Positions 8,247-18,617 of a stretch of 64,000 nucleotides of DNA are shown here, piece after piece. The notes under the pieces were generated by a model. The model worked only from the letters and a program-made list of their open reading frames with translations, was not told the DNA's origin and made no database searches. This DNA is from an uncultured cyanobacterium (GTDB lineage Bacteria; Cyanobacteriota; Cyanobacteriia; Cyanobacteriales; Microcystaceae), in contig CAISPN010000034.1 in the NCBI GenBank assembly GCA_903887375.1, forward strand, positions 26,807 to 90,806, given 5' to 3'. The translations under genes and the position numbers were made by a program. Position 1 is the first letter of the stretch. Each line of letters starts with the position of its first letter.

Positions 8247-9908
8247 TCAAAATTTGAATGTTCCACGCAAAACGCCAATTATTTGAGAATTGCTATTAAT
8301 CGTTTGGGTAGGATTACTTAGCCAAATAAAACCAGGAGTAATCGAAAAATTGTCATTGAGGGGATATTTATAAAATAGCTCAAGATGTACAGGCGCTGAA
8401 GTGGTGTAGCCTTCTAGACTATACACTTGACTGGTACTTACATTGCCAAAATATGGCTGTACCCCGCCGAAAAAACCTAACACGGCTCCTTCTTTTCCTA
8501 AATCAGAAAAAGCAAGTCCAGCGCCATAGCTCCAAACCTCGCCTGTGCCCGTAAAGCCAGTTCCAGCGTTGGGATCTCCGACAAAATTGACATTAGTATA
8601 ATTTCCAAAGGCAATCAGAGTCAATCCTTGAAACGCCCTAAATGAAAATTCTAGACCATAGCTATTGACAACTTTGCGAGAATCAAAAATAGTATTACCA
8701 CTATCATCAATCACCAAGCCATTGGCTAAAGGGCTACCAACTGCTCCACTTTCTATTCCAATATTGCTATTACTAAATATGGGGACTCCTTGAGCTTGGT
8801 AGGCATTGACATAGGTAAAGCCAATCTCAAATGATTCACCAATGTGGGTATTAATTTGACCGAGCAAACCATAGCTGCCATTAGTTAAACCATTACCTAG
8901 AGTAGGGATGTTGGGGTTAGGTCCTGCTAAATAACCTAGACTTATCGTTGTAGATTGACCCAGCTCAAGAGTAAATCCGGCTCCAGATCCTCCTCCAATG
9001 TAATAAATAGGGTTCTGTTGGCTAAAAAGTGAGAGACTACCGCTTCCGCCACCACTATCACCAAAATAGGGACTTACTGTGGGTATAAAATCATTCCAAC
9101 TGCCAGCTAGTCCTGCAATATAAGTATCTAATTTGGTATCTGGAGTTAAGTGGATTGCACCTTGATAAGCGATCCAATCTACTCCTATATTATTACCAGT
9201 GCTGCCGCCGCTTGAGCTAGCTAGCGCTGTTTGAGGTGAAAATATACCCGAGCGATAACCTTCTAGATTGGCAGTGCTATTAAAGCCTATAAAATTTCCT
9301 GATGACAGTCTTGTATGCAGGACTTCTTCTGCGCCAAAACTACTATCAAGTGTTAATCTGACGCGATTTTGAAGAACCACTTGATTATTAGCTTGAGAAG
9401 CTCCTGCTAGAGAAAAAATAATCTCACCGTTTAATTTGGTGGTAGTGGAGAATTGATGATTTTCTAGAAAAGCTACTCGCTCATCTAGCTTGGTAATCTT
9501 GGCTCCTAAACTGGCTAATTCATTTTGAAATTCTCTAGTGAGTCGGTTTAGTTTTTCTAGATCTTCTTTAGTGACACTTCCTTGTTCAATCAATCGTTCT
9601 AGATTATTTAGACAGGCATTGAGACCGGCAGCAAATTCCCATCTTGAAAGAGATCTATTGCCTTTATAGGTACTATCTGGATAGCCAACGACGCAGCCAT
9701 AGCGCTCAACTAGATTTTGCAGAGCTTCATAGGCCCAATCGCTAGGAGCAACATCGCGTAAATTACTAACATTTGTGATTTGATTTTGCCTTTGATCCAA
9801 GCCAATAAAATGAGAATCAAGATCCCTTGCCAAAACGCCAGTGCTATCTAGGCAAATAAGTGATAGGCTAATGCTACCTATATTTTTAACTAATTCTTGC
9901 AATTTCAT
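8247..9908 (-). CDS. SLH-domain outer membrane porin (OprB-like)
   Basis: The 553-residue protein has the build of cyanobacterial outer-membrane porins: an N-terminal signal-like segment, one S-layer homology domain at about residues 52-110 (NLRDVAPSDWAYEALQNLVE to LSRWEFAAGLNACL), a short coiled coil at about 115-155, and a long glycine- and aromatic-rich beta-barrel ending in a C-terminal Phe (TFKF). Relatives pass inorganic ions and small solutes, and some are called iron uptake porins; the substrate cannot be told here. It follows the channel gene 11 bases downstream on the same strand, so the two may be co-transcribed. Confidence 0.88.
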   Translation of the reverse strand: MKLQELVKNIGSISLSLICLDSTGVLARDLDSHFIGLDQRQNQITNVSNLRDVAPSDWAYEALQNLVERYGCVVGYPDSTYKGNRSLSRWEFAAGLNACLNNLERLIEQGSVTKEDLEKLNRLTREFQNELASLGAKITKLDERVAFLENHQFSTTTKLNGEIIFSLAGASQANNQVVLQNRVRLTLDSSFGAEEVLHTRLSSGNFIGFNSTANLEGYRSGIFSPQTALASSSGGSTGNNIGVDWIAYQGAIHLTPDTKLDTYIAGLAGSWNDFIPTVSPYFGDSGGGSGSLSLFSQQNPIYYIGGGSGAGFTLELGQSTTISLGYLAGPNPNIPTLGNGLTNGSYGLLGQINTHIGESFEIGFTYVNAYQAQGVPIFSNSNIGIESGAVGSPLANGLVIDDSGNTIFDSRKVVNSYGLEFSFRAFQGLTLIAFGNYTNVNFVGDPNAGTGFTGTGEVWSYGAGLAFSDLGKEGAVLGFFGGVQPYFGNVSTSQVYSLEGYTTSAPVHLELFYKYPLNDNFSITPGFIWLSNPTQTINSNSQIIGVLRGTFKF

Positions 9909-9919
9909 ACTTTCTAAAC

Positions 9920-11812
9920 TTATGATTCATTTTCAGCCAAAACTATAATAGTATCTTCTATTGAAAAGTCTACTAAAGCATCTTTGGCAGGATTAATCAC
10001 TACTCCATAGGATTTTGCCGCATTGCGGTAATCACCTTTTCGCCGGTAGCCAATGGCAGATTCACCCCGAGTTTTGGCTGCTTCGACAATAGTATAGAAA
10101 TTGAGAGGATAGTCAATATCTACATATTTGTTAATAGGTTTGAGATAGATTTCTGAACCTTCTGGTTTGAAGAGCTCATTAAATACGGTGTTGAGATATT
10201 TCTGTTCACTGACTTGGGCAAGAACCATGCTGATTAATTCCTCACCAATGACAAAATCATCCGCTCTGGCTGATTGGGCTAGAAACTCGTTATTTTCATC
10301 TATAATTTCGCTGACTATACGCAAGCTTAAGTTATCTCGATCAATGATATTTCTCAAATGCAGAAGAGTTACTACAATCTGCGCATCTGCCGTCTGGGGA
10401 TCTATATCTCTGTTGCACAGTGCAATAATATTGTCGTAGTTGCCTATATTGAGGCTCTCAAGAAACTTACGATTGGTGATTTCCCCTTGAATATATTGGA
10501 TAGTCTGTTTTTTTAGGTAAACTTTAGAAAAATCAACTTCCTCTTGAGGAAAATTAGCTGCAATAGTGATCTTTGAGCCTTCTAAAGCATATTGTTCAAG
10601 CTGTTGGATAATCAAAGAAATACGATTACTTGATCCTAAAATAAGGGTATTTCCAGCTTCTGCGGAATTAACTGAGCTGATATGGATGGCTCTTTGATCA
10701 ATTGGGGTAGGTGAAATTGTTGAAAGATTTATCTTGTCGTCATCTTCACTGATCAAGATTAATTTCTCTCCAACTTGTAATATTCTCTCTGCTGGAGGAT
10801 TGAGCGATATTCTCCCATCAATCTGTTGGATACCGATAACGGCAGAGGTATTGAAAGACAGTAGGGCTTGACCATAGGAGAGTCCTTCTAGGCGTGGCTC
10901 TTTTTGAAAATAGATTTCGTTACCATAGAAACTCAACAATTCTTTATAAACTAGCGACAAGCCAGATTGTCTTGAGGTTTGAGCGATCAGACGTGAGATT
11001 AGATCGTTAACCAAGACAGGTTCAACTTGACCTTGCCCAACGATCTCAATAATGTCTAAACTATTGAGATTTTGTACTTGCGTTACTATGTGATACGGAG
11101 AATCAACCGCTCTGGGAATATTGAGGATTGCCAGTAGAGTTTTGACCAGTTCAAGTTCAGTGTTTTCTTCTGGCAGTTTGAGAATCACAACTGAGCGCGA
11201 AGTTTGAATATTTACCAAAGCTAAATCAGCTACGTTGGCGAAATTTCCTCTGCGTGATACTAACCGAACATTTCGAGGTAAGGTGATCCTTTTGAGGGTA
11301 TCATCCATTTCGGTTTTATCCTGCTCAGATAAAATTACAATACAGGTATTGGGTTTATTGGCGTTGGCTTGCCCTAACTCTTCGATAATGGTTGTAATTT
11401 GTGGAGACCAACCCAAAATTACAATATGCCCAGTTTCTATCACCCTGGAGTTACCCTTTTTTAAATTATCCAGTTTTTCTTCAATAGCACTAGAAAGAAT
11501 ACCGATTAATGTACTGACACTAAAAATTCCCACTAGAGTTACAAACAAAAGAAGTAAACGAAGTTTCCAAGCCCTAGCCAATGCTACATTTCCGGTATCT
11601 ACGGCGTTCATTAGGACAATCCAAAGCGATTCTCCTAGATGATGATGCACACTATCACTAGGCAAAAGATTATTAGCATACAAAAAAACTGACACTAAAA
11701 AGATAAACAATAAGTTAACTAACGCTAGTCCGATAATTAGGGTGATTGTTCCTTTCGCCATAAAATTGTCAAATTTATAGTGAAAGTAATCAATAAAGTT
11801 ATTTTTTTTCAT
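9920..11812 (-). CDS. CASTOR/POLLUX-like ion channel with NAD-binding domains
   Basis: The 630-residue membrane protein has two hydrophobic segments (about 23-46 and 84-108) with a short intervening segment around residues 58-75, then a large cytoplasmic part with two Rossmann-like RCK/TrkA-N repeats (starting near IVILGWSPQI at about 130 and NTLILGSSNR at about 387). This is the layout of CASTOR/POLLUX/DMI1-related potassium or cation channels, common in cyanobacteria. Ion selectivity is not readable. It lies upstream of the porin gene on the same strand. Confidence 0.82.
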   Translation of the reverse strand: MKKNNFIDYFHYKFDNFMAKGTITLIIGLALVNLLFIFLVSVFLYANNLLPSDSVHHHLGESLWIVLMNAVDTGNVALARAWKLRLLLLFVTLVGIFSVSTLIGILSSAIEEKLDNLKKGNSRVIETGHIVILGWSPQITTIIEELGQANANKPNTCIVILSEQDKTEMDDTLKRITLPRNVRLVSRRGNFANVADLALVNIQTSRSVVILKLPEENTELELVKTLLAILNIPRAVDSPYHIVTQVQNLNSLDIIEIVGQGQVEPVLVNDLISRLIAQTSRQSGLSLVYKELLSFYGNEIYFQKEPRLEGLSYGQALLSFNTSAVIGIQQIDGRISLNPPAERILQVGEKLILISEDDDKINLSTISPTPIDQRAIHISSVNSAEAGNTLILGSSNRISLIIQQLEQYALEGSKITIAANFPQEEVDFSKVYLKKQTIQYIQGEITNRKFLESLNIGNYDNIIALCNRDIDPQTADAQIVVTLLHLRNIIDRDNLSLRIVSEIIDENNEFLAQSARADDFVIGEELISMVLAQVSEQKYLNTVFNELFKPEGSEIYLKPINKYVDIDYPLNFYTIVEAAKTRGESAIGYRRKGDYRNAAKSYGVVINPAKDALVDFSIEDTIIVLAENES

Positions 11813-11840
11813 CTTTCAAAATTCTTTATTCTTTTAACTT

Positions 11841-12524
11841 ATGAGTTTACCAGTAAAGATTCCCTTTTCTACCTGTTCTTTAATCGGCAACTTAAAAAAT
11901 TATTTTGAATCATTTATACCTGAAGTTTCTCAAGTATCTTTTTCAAGAGTAGAACAAAATTATCGTGGTTATTTCTCAAGCGAAAAAGAAATCTTTGTTT
12001 ATTTACAACAACAGATAGATTGTAAAGATTTTTTGGAATTTGAAGTCATATCTAGTTCATTGGGCTATTTAGATTTCAAGTTGAGTGATCGTTCTTTGGT
12101 ACTTTGGCTCAATCAATTACCTAGATATCTTTCTCAATTAACCTACAATTATTCAAATCAAGAAGAAATGGATTTTCTTTTGCATTATGTTCACGCACGC
12201 TGCCACGCTCTCTTACGTCTTGCTAAACAAGAGAAAATAATTCCAGATAATTTTGATTTAACCGAGGTTGATTGGACTGTTCTTGATTCAATCTGGGAAA
12301 AACAATTTTTTTGGCAATTACTAGATATACCTGAATATCCTATAGATCAAAAAAGGCTATTAAAAATTGCCCAATCTACACTTGATGTTGAGCGCTATTG
12401 TCGTATCTGGGAAAAAAATCACAACCTATCCAAAACAAGGCTATTTCTGTTTTTACTCTCAAGTCTTATTCTCAATCAATCAGTAAAGGTTCTCTTTCAA
12501 CAAGAACTGCTAACAAGATTATAA
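11841..12524 (+). CDS. DALR anticodon-binding-domain-like protein
   Basis: This 227-residue protein resembles the C-terminal DALR anticodon-binding domain of arginyl-tRNA synthetase, without the catalytic part. The match is to the helical region with YVHARCHALLRLAKQE near residue 115 (compare the arginyl-tRNA synthetase consensus with YAHARI) and the closing segment RLFLFLLSSLILNQSVKVLF. Such stand-alone proteins occur in cyanobacteria and their role is unknown. It is transcribed divergently from the channel gene with only 28 bases between. Confidence 0.7.
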   Translation: MSLPVKIPFSTCSLIGNLKNYFESFIPEVSQVSFSRVEQNYRGYFSSEKEIFVYLQQQIDCKDFLEFEVISSSLGYLDFKLSDRSLVLWLNQLPRYLSQLTYNYSNQEEMDFLLHYVHARCHALLRLAKQEKIIPDNFDLTEVDWTVLDSIWEKQFFWQLLDIPEYPIDQKRLLKIAQSTLDVERYCRIWEKNHNLSKTRLFLFLLSSLILNQSVKVLFQQELLTRL

Positions 12525-12600
12525 AAATTGATCATAAAATTTGTATTCATGAGTGCTTGTTTACGTAATAATAAAAAGGAGATATCTAGAATTGGTTTCC

Positions 12601-13068
12601 ATGAAATCCAGACTTTTTGCTTTTACATCTATTTTACTGCTTTGTTTTTCTAGTTGTGCTATTGCCCAAGAGCTCGAGACACCAATTTCTGCTCAAGCTA
12701 ACATTGGGGGGCACACTATAGATCTTGAGGTTGCCAAAACTCCAGAGCAGATGGAAAAAGGATTGATGTATCGCCGCAGCTTGGCTAAAAATCGAGGAAT
12801 GCTTTTTGTTTTGCAATATCCCTTGATTCCCCGATTTTGGATGAAAAATACACTAATTCCTCTGGATATGATTTTTTTAAAACAAGGGAGAGTTCAGGCT
12901 ATATTGACTGAGGTACCGCCTTGTTTGCAAGATCCTTGTACTGTTTATAGCCCAAAGGTCATTGTCGATAAAGTTATTGAAATATCTGCTGGGCAAGCTA
13001 AAACACTAGCTATCAAAAAAGGTGATCCTGTTTATATTCATTTTTTTGAAACCGCTCAAAAAAAATAA
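12601..13068 (+). CDS. DUF192 family secreted protein
   Basis: A 155-residue protein with a signal peptide (about residues 1-23, ending AIAQ) and a DUF192 domain. Family hallmarks are KGLMYRRSLAKNRGMLFV near residue 50 and FWMKNTLIPLDMIF near 79. The function of the family is not established. A TTG 9 bases upstream (12592) is in frame and better spaced from the AGGAG at 12577-12581, so the true start may be TTG. recD2 begins 16 bases after its stop, suggesting an operon. Confidence 0.85.
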   Translation: MKSRLFAFTSILLLCFSSCAIAQELETPISAQANIGGHTIDLEVAKTPEQMEKGLMYRRSLAKNRGMLFVLQYPLIPRFWMKNTLIPLDMIFLKQGRVQAILTEVPPCLQDPCTVYSPKVIVDKVIEISAGQAKTLAIKKGDPVYIHFFETAQKK

Positions 13069-13083
13069 TCCAAGCTCATTTGT

Positions 13084-15294
13084 ATGTCGAATTCGACAGA
13101 AGATTCAATTACTGGTGTTGTTGAACGAATTACCTTCCATTCGCAAGAATCTGGCTATACAGTAGCTAGAATTCAAGTGCCTAGATTGCGCGATTTAGTG
13201 ACAGTAGTTGGAAATTTTCCCAATTTGCAACCAGGTCAAACCCTCAATATCCGTGGACATTGGCATAATCACCCCAAGCATGGGCAGCAGTTTCAGATGT
13301 CGCAATACTCAGAAACCAAGCCTGCTACTTTAACCGCCATAGAAAAATACCTAGGTAGTGGCTTGATTAAGGGAGTAGGTCCAGTTACTGCTAAGCGCAT
13401 AGTTAACCATTTCAACCTAGACACTCTAGATATTATTGAGCAGGAGATTGATCGTTTAGCTGAAGTTCCCGGTATTGGTGGAAAAAGAGTGCAAATGATT
13501 AAAGTAGCCTGGCTAGCCCAAAAATCGATCAAAGAGGTGATGCTTTTTTTGCAAGGCCATGGCGTATCAACTGTCTACGCAGTCAAGATTTTTAAACAAT
13601 ATGGTGCTAAATCTATCAATATAGTTTCAGAAAATCCCTATCAACTGGCGATAGATATTTATGGTATTGGCTTTTTAACAGCAGATAAAATAGCCCGCAA
13701 CTTGGGAGTGTCTCCTTGGTCAAAATATCGCTACAAATCTGGTCTTCTTCATTTACTTGCTAAAGCTTCTGAAGATGGGCATTGTTTTTTGCCACAAACT
13801 GAACTGCTAACCCAAGCTAAAGAGTTATTAACTATTGATGGGCAAGAGATAGAGATTGAAGTTATCAATACAGTGCTCGAAGAGATGAACCAAGCCAAGG
13901 AACTGCTTATAGAAATTGACGAAAATGGTTTAACTCTCTGTTATAAGCCAGCTTTTTTAAATACCGAAAAACATCTAGCTCAACTATTGCACAGTCGCTC
14001 TAGTAGCACGGTATTGGTAGATATGGAGCGGGTGAGAAATTGGATTGAACGCTACACTCAAAGCAAAAAAATAACTCTTTCTGCTGCCCAACAAAAAGCT
14101 GTTGAAACTTCTACTAGTTCTCGTATTATGATTCTTACCGGTGGACCGGGAACGGGTAAGACCTTCTGCGTTAGTACTATAGTTGCTCTCTGGAAAGCGA
14201 TGGGTGAGAAAATAGGACTAGCTGCCCCAACTGGCCGGGCAGCCCAGAGATTAGGTGAAATGGCTAAGCTGGAAGCCAAGACTGTTCATCGTCTTCTAGA
14301 GTTTTCACCTGCGTCAATGAGCTTCAAAAGAGATCTGGAAAATCCCTTGTCCTATAGCGCAATAGTTGTAGATGAGTCCTCTATGCTGGATTTGTTTTTG
14401 GCCCATTCTTTAATTAAGGCCATTCCACCTGATGCCAGATTGTTAATTGTTGGAGATTGTGATCAGCTCCCTTCAGTCGGTCCTGGCAATGTTCTCTCAG
14501 ATTTAATCGCCTCTAATTTGATACCTGTTGTCAGTTTGAGTGAGGTTTTTCGTCAAGCTGCTACTAGTAGTATCATTCAGGCGGCCCATAGTATTAATCG
14601 CGGACTTGTTCCCAAGTTAGAACCGATCTCTGATTTTCCTAAAACTGATTGTCTTTGGCATAGTGGAGGAAACCAGGCTGAACATGGGCTGCAGAGTGTT
14701 TGTGAGCTAGTGCAGGGTTTGATTCCCCGATTGGGCTTCAATCCACTGACCGATGTGCAGGTACTCTCTCCTATGGTACGTGGGGCGGTGGGAACCAAAA
14801 GTTTCAATCAGGCTCTGCAAAGCTTACTCAATCCTCTACAAAATGGCAAAGCGGAAGTATCTAGAGCTGGAGTTAACTTTAGAGAAGGGGATCGGATTAT
14901 CCAGCTAAAAAATGACTATGATAGGGAAGTTTTCAATGGGGATCTGGGAAAAATTCTTAATATTGACCCCCTTGAACAGGAGGTAACTATCCTCTTTGAT
15001 CAAAGAGAGGTTATCTATGATTATGGTGATCTCAATGAAATTGCTCTGGCTTGGTCGATTTCTATCCACAAATCACAAGGCTCTGAATACCCAGTAGTAA
15101 TACTGCCTATCTATTTTCAGCATTTGATGATGCTCTCGCGCAACTTACTCTATACAGGTTTAACTAGGGCCAAACAATTGGCAATTATTGTTGGTCCAGG
15201 CGCAGCAATCAGAACTGCTATCAATCAAGTAAATCAATCTCAGCGCTACACTAGGTTGAGCCAGAGATTAGGAAAAAATCATCTGATAGAGTAA
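13084..15294 (+). CDS. recD2: RecD-like DNA helicase (RecD2)
   Basis: The 736-residue SF1B helicase has the RecD2 layout: an N-terminal OB-like region, helix-hairpin-helix repeats at about 85-200 (IKGVGPVTAKRIV, VPGIGGKRV), then the motor with Walker A GGPGTGKT near residue 353, a DESSML Walker B near 435 and the C-terminal SIHKSQGSEYPVVILPI motif near 660. RecD2 unwinds DNA 5' to 3' and works outside RecBCD in repair and replication-fork upkeep. Its last 27 bases overlap the 3' end of the convergent mntH. Confidence 0.93.
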   Translation: MSNSTEDSITGVVERITFHSQESGYTVARIQVPRLRDLVTVVGNFPNLQPGQTLNIRGHWHNHPKHGQQFQMSQYSETKPATLTAIEKYLGSGLIKGVGPVTAKRIVNHFNLDTLDIIEQEIDRLAEVPGIGGKRVQMIKVAWLAQKSIKEVMLFLQGHGVSTVYAVKIFKQYGAKSINIVSENPYQLAIDIYGIGFLTADKIARNLGVSPWSKYRYKSGLLHLLAKASEDGHCFLPQTELLTQAKELLTIDGQEIEIEVINTVLEEMNQAKELLIEIDENGLTLCYKPAFLNTEKHLAQLLHSRSSSTVLVDMERVRNWIERYTQSKKITLSAAQQKAVETSTSSRIMILTGGPGTGKTFCVSTIVALWKAMGEKIGLAAPTGRAAQRLGEMAKLEAKTVHRLLEFSPASMSFKRDLENPLSYSAIVVDESSMLDLFLAHSLIKAIPPDARLLIVGDCDQLPSVGPGNVLSDLIASNLIPVVSLSEVFRQAATSSIIQAAHSINRGLVPKLEPISDFPKTDCLWHSGGNQAEHGLQSVCELVQGLIPRLGFNPLTDVQVLSPMVRGAVGTKSFNQALQSLLNPLQNGKAEVSRAGVNFREGDRIIQLKNDYDREVFNGDLGKILNIDPLEQEVTILFDQREVIYDYGDLNEIALAWSISIHKSQGSEYPVVILPIYFQHLMMLSRNLLYTGLTRAKQLAIIVGPGAAIRTAINQVNQSQRYTRLSQRLGKNHLIE

Positions 15295-16569
15295 ATGTAA
15301 ATTTAGAAAAATAATAATTATACTGGCAGCCCAAGACAGAATCTGTAACCAAAAAGGACAAACAAACTCACCCATCATGCGTCGGTTGCTGGTAAAAATA
15401 ACTAGAGGAACTACGGCAAAGGGTAACTGTAAACTTAGTATTACTTGACTTAATATTAGTAGACTGCCGACAGCCTTCTCTCCAAATAAAAAAACAACTA
15501 TTAATGCTGGAATCAAAGCTAAACATCTAGTAAGCAATCGCCGCAGCCATGGTGCTATCTTTAAATCTAAAAAACCTTCCATGACTATCTGACCTGCTAA
15601 AGTTGCAGTCAAAGTAGAACTTTGTCCAGAGGCCAAAAGAGCCAAGGCAAACAAGAAACTGGCTACTTTGACTCCTAGTAAAGGTGAAAGTAGCCTATAT
15701 GCTTGTTCAATTTCTGCTAAATCTTGATGTCCCGAAGCATGGAAGGTAGCTGCTGAGACAATTAAAATAGCACAGTTGATAAACAGAGCAAAACTTAGGG
15801 CAATAGTCGCATCGATAGTACCAAACTTAATAGCTTCCCAGCGTTTTTTGTTGGTAGGTTGCCAGTTTCTACTTTGAATAATCGAAGAGTGCAAGTAAAG
15901 ATTATGTGGCATGATTGTCGCTCCCACAATGCCTATAGCTAAATAGAGCATTTGTGAGTTTTGCCAAATCGAGTGATCTGGCAAGAAACCTTGTATTACC
16001 TTTGAGGGATCTGGGTGAGAAAAAAAGAGCATCGCTGCAAAACACCCACCTACAATTGTTATCAGTAAAATTATCAGCGATTCGACATAGCGAAAACCCC
16101 TGCCTTTGAACAGAAGCAAAATAAGTACGTCCGCTCCGGTTATACATATACCCAGCAACATAGGGCAACCAAAAAAAAGCTTTAGAGCTATTGCACTACC
16201 AAGTAATTCTGCTAGATCACATGCCAAAATAGCTAATTCACATAGTAACCAGAGTGCAATATTAATTCCAGGATGAAAATTATCCCGGCAGGCTTGGGCT
16301 AAATCTTTTTCTGTTGCTACTGCTAGTCTGACGCAGAGTGCCTGTAGTAGTACTGCTAAGCAATTAGCCAGGAAAATTACTCCCAAAAGGCTATAACCAA
16401 ATTTTGAGCCTGCTGCAATATCTGTAGCCCAATTGCCCGGATCAATGTAGCCTACTGCCACTAGATAGCCAGGTCCAGCATAAGCCAATAATTTTTTCCA
16501 CCAGTTTTTGGCATTGGGGATCGCTATTGTGCGGTTAATCTCCGGAAGACTGGGGCTTTTGATGCTCAT
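15268..16569 (-). CDS. mntH: Nramp-family divalent metal transporter
   Basis: A 433-residue Nramp protein with about eleven membrane segments. Segment 1 carries the metal-coordinating DPGN motif (GYIDPGNWATD near residue 42) and segment 6 carries GATIMPHNLYLHSS near residue 217, the two signatures of proton-coupled manganese/iron importers. Manganese uptake is relevant to photosystem II. The gene is monocistronic and convergent with recD2. No regulator site was recognised upstream. Confidence 0.93.
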   Translation of the reverse strand: MSIKSPSLPEINRTIAIPNAKNWWKKLLAYAGPGYLVAVGYIDPGNWATDIAAGSKFGYSLLGVIFLANCLAVLLQALCVRLAVATEKDLAQACRDNFHPGINIALWLLCELAILACDLAELLGSAIALKLFFGCPMLLGICITGADVLILLLFKGRGFRYVESLIILLITIVGGCFAAMLFFSHPDPSKVIQGFLPDHSIWQNSQMLYLAIGIVGATIMPHNLYLHSSIIQSRNWQPTNKKRWEAIKFGTIDATIALSFALFINCAILIVSAATFHASGHQDLAEIEQAYRLLSPLLGVKVASFLFALALLASGQSSTLTATLAGQIVMEGFLDLKIAPWLRRLLTRCLALIPALIVVFLFGEKAVGSLLILSQVILSLQLPFAVVPLVIFTSNRRMMGEFVCPFWLQILSWAASIIIIFLNLHLLYQMIFS

Positions 16570-16712
16570 CTCATAATTTTATCATTATTGAGTTTTGGCT
16601 TCACAATTTGGACAAATAGGTTGGTCTAAACTTAGCAAGGTTAAGTTATATTTGTAGATAGGACTGAAAAAGTCTTTAAATCTGCAAATACAAAAGTGGA
16701 GTCTTTTGTCTG

Positions 16713-16847
16713 ATGGACTATTTAGATAAGGTTTGGGAAAACATCAAAGATTGGGCTAAAAAGCTGATAGAAATCTTGTTAGGTGGATCTCCAGAGCCAG
16801 AGTCTGAGCTGATCCCCATCCCCGTCGATCAGCCAAAACGTCGTTAG
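16713..16847 (+). CDS. Small conserved-looking cyanobacterial protein
   Basis: A 44-residue ORF: an amphipathic helix MDYLDKVWENIKDWAKKLIE followed by a Pro/Glu-rich tail and a basic end (PKRR). It lies 25 bases ahead of aroQ on the same strand, so the two are probably co-transcribed. I recall similar short proteins ahead of aroQ in other cyanobacteria but cannot verify this. Function is unknown. Confidence 0.6.
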   Translation: MDYLDKVWENIKDWAKKLIEILLGGSPEPESELIPIPVDQPKRR

Positions 16848-16872
16848 AGAAGATTGATTTAAATTTTTAATT

Positions 16873-17331
16873 GTGTCCGCACAGATAAGTGTTTTAGTTC
16901 TTCATGGGCCTAATTTGAATCTTTTGGGGTTGCGTGAGCCCCAGATATATGGTTCCTTGACATTACAAGAGATAGATTCACTGTTATTAACTGAATCTGT
17001 AGTTCTGGGTGTCTCTGTTGTTACGCAGCAATCAAACCAAGAAGGAACCTTGATAGATGCCATACACAGTAGTTATCAGCAATATCAAGGGATACTCATC
17101 AATGCAGGCGCTTATACTCATACCAGCGTAGCAATTGCCGATGCTCTCAAAGCTGTGAGGATTCCTACGGTAGAAGTGCATCTGAGCAATATCTATCAGA
17201 GAGAATCCTTCCGTCATCATTCTTATATTGCCCCAGTCGCCATAGGACAGATCAGTGGGTTTGGGGCGCAGAGCTATTGTCTTGGCCTGCGCGCTTTAGT
17301 AGGCTATCTTAGAGACAATCCTAAATTGTAA
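16873..17331 (+). CDS. aroQ: 3-dehydroquinate dehydratase, type II
   Basis: The enzyme dehydrates 3-dehydroquinate in the shikimate pathway. The 152-residue length and motifs fit type [21 protein letters not shown] at the N-terminus (catalytic Tyr near residue 26), [13 protein letters not shown] near 76 and [18 protein letters not shown] near 97. The start is GTG at 16873. hisS starts 12 bases after its stop, so small ORF, aroQ and hisS form one transcription unit. Confidence 0.95.
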   Translation: MSAQISVLVLHGPNLNLLGLREPQIYGSLTLQEIDSLLLTESVVLGVSVVTQQSNQEGTLIDAIHSSYQQYQGILINAGAYTHTSVAIADALKAVRIPTVEVHLSNIYQRESFRHHSYIAPVAIGQISGFGAQSYCLGLRALVGYLRDNPKL

Positions 17332-17343
17332 CTTTTGAGGTAG

Positions 17344-18609
17344 ATGGGATCTATTCAAGCCCTGCGGGGAACCAGAGATATTCTGCCTGCCGAGGTCGGC
17401 TATTGGCAATTAGTAGAAGATACAGCTAGACAAATTCTCTCTCGAGCTCTTTATCAGGAAATCAGATCTCCACTTCTGGAGCAGACTGATCTTTTTGTCA
17501 GGGGCATAGGTGAGGGGACTGATGTTGTTGGCAAAGAGATGTATAGCTTTAGTGACCGCTCTGGCCGTCAGCTTACTCTCAGACCCGAAGGGACTGCTGG
17601 TGTGGTTAGAGCTTATGTAGAGCATGGGCTAGATAAAATTGGTGGGATACAGCGTCTCTGGTATCAGGGTCCTATGTTTCGCTACGAAAGACCCCAAGCT
17701 GGCAGACAAAGACAATTTCATCAGATTGGCTTGGAGCTGTTAGGGAGTGGATCTCCTAGAGCTGATGTTGAAGTGATTGCCTTAGCCAGTGATATTCTCA
17801 GAGCTTTGGGCTTAAAAGATCTCTCCTTACAACTTAACTCGATAGGAAATAGAGACGATCGCCAGAAATATCGCACAGCCTTATTAGATTATTTACTACC
17901 ACTAGAGCAAGAACTAGATAGTGATTCAAAATATAGGCTAAGACGTAATCCTTTGCGAATTCTAGATAGTAAAGATCCTAAAACTCAAGAAATAGCCCGC
18001 AACGCTCCTAGTATTCTTGATTATCTATCCAAGGAATCTCTAGCACATTTTGAGCAGGTACAGTATCTTTTGACGGAGCTAGGTATCACCTATCAAATCA
18101 ATCCCTCTTTGGTGAGGGGTTTGGATTACTATACTCATACAGCTTTTGAAATTCAATCTGCAGATCTAGGGGCCCAATCTACAGTCTGTGGCGGTGGGCG
18201 CTATGATGGGCTAGTTGGCGAATTAGGAGGAAATGATACACAAGCTATAGGTTGGGCAATAGGTGTAGAGCGTTTAGTTTTGCTTTTAAAAGAACTTCGT
18301 CCCTTACCTGGTTTAGAACCGGATTTTTATATCGTTTCCAAAGGAGAAAAGGCTGAAGCTCAAGCTTTGAAAATTGCACAAATATTGCGCTCAAATAACT
18401 TGAAAGTTGAATTGGATTTGAGCTCTAGTGCTTTTGGTAAACAGCTCAAAAGAGCTGATCGTAGCGGCGCTCCTATAGCCTTAATCTTAGGAGATGAAGA
18501 GGCCCAAAACCAAACAGTCAAGTTAAAATGGTTGAAGTCCGCTCAAGAGACAACTATACCTAGTGACCAGTTGATTGCGGATCCTACTAGCTATTTGGAG
18601 TTGAGGTAA
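17344..18609 (+). CDS. hisS: Histidyl-tRNA synthetase
   Basis: A class II aminoacyl-tRNA synthetase of 421 residues that charges tRNA-His. Motif 2 is [19 protein letters not shown] near residue 78, the histidine-binding signatures are [15 protein letters not shown] near 257 and GGGRYDGL near 282, and motif 3 is [11 protein letters not shown] near 300. The C-terminal anticodon-binding domain follows. It sits in an operon-like run after aroQ and before an unknown gene starting 8 bases downstream. Confidence 0.96.
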   Translation: MGSIQALRGTRDILPAEVGYWQLVEDTARQILSRALYQEIRSPLLEQTDLFVRGIGEGTDVVGKEMYSFSDRSGRQLTLRPEGTAGVVRAYVEHGLDKIGGIQRLWYQGPMFRYERPQAGRQRQFHQIGLELLGSGSPRADVEVIALASDILRALGLKDLSLQLNSIGNRDDRQKYRTALLDYLLPLEQELDSDSKYRLRRNPLRILDSKDPKTQEIARNAPSILDYLSKESLAHFEQVQYLLTELGITYQINPSLVRGLDYYTHTAFEIQSADLGAQSTVCGGGRYDGLVGELGGNDTQAIGWAIGVERLVLLLKELRPLPGLEPDFYIVSKGEKAEAQALKIAQILRSNNLKVELDLSSSAFGKQLKRADRSGAPIALILGDEEAQNQTVKLKWLKSAQETTIPSDQLIADPTSYLELR

Positions 18610-18617
18610 TAGGTGCA

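Noticed and set aside
16585..16744. Minus-strand open stretch ending CPNCEAKTQ, upstream of mntH
   Set aside because: It has no start codon and half of it is antisense to the 44-residue ORF. One CxxC pair is not enough to call a gene or pseudogene.
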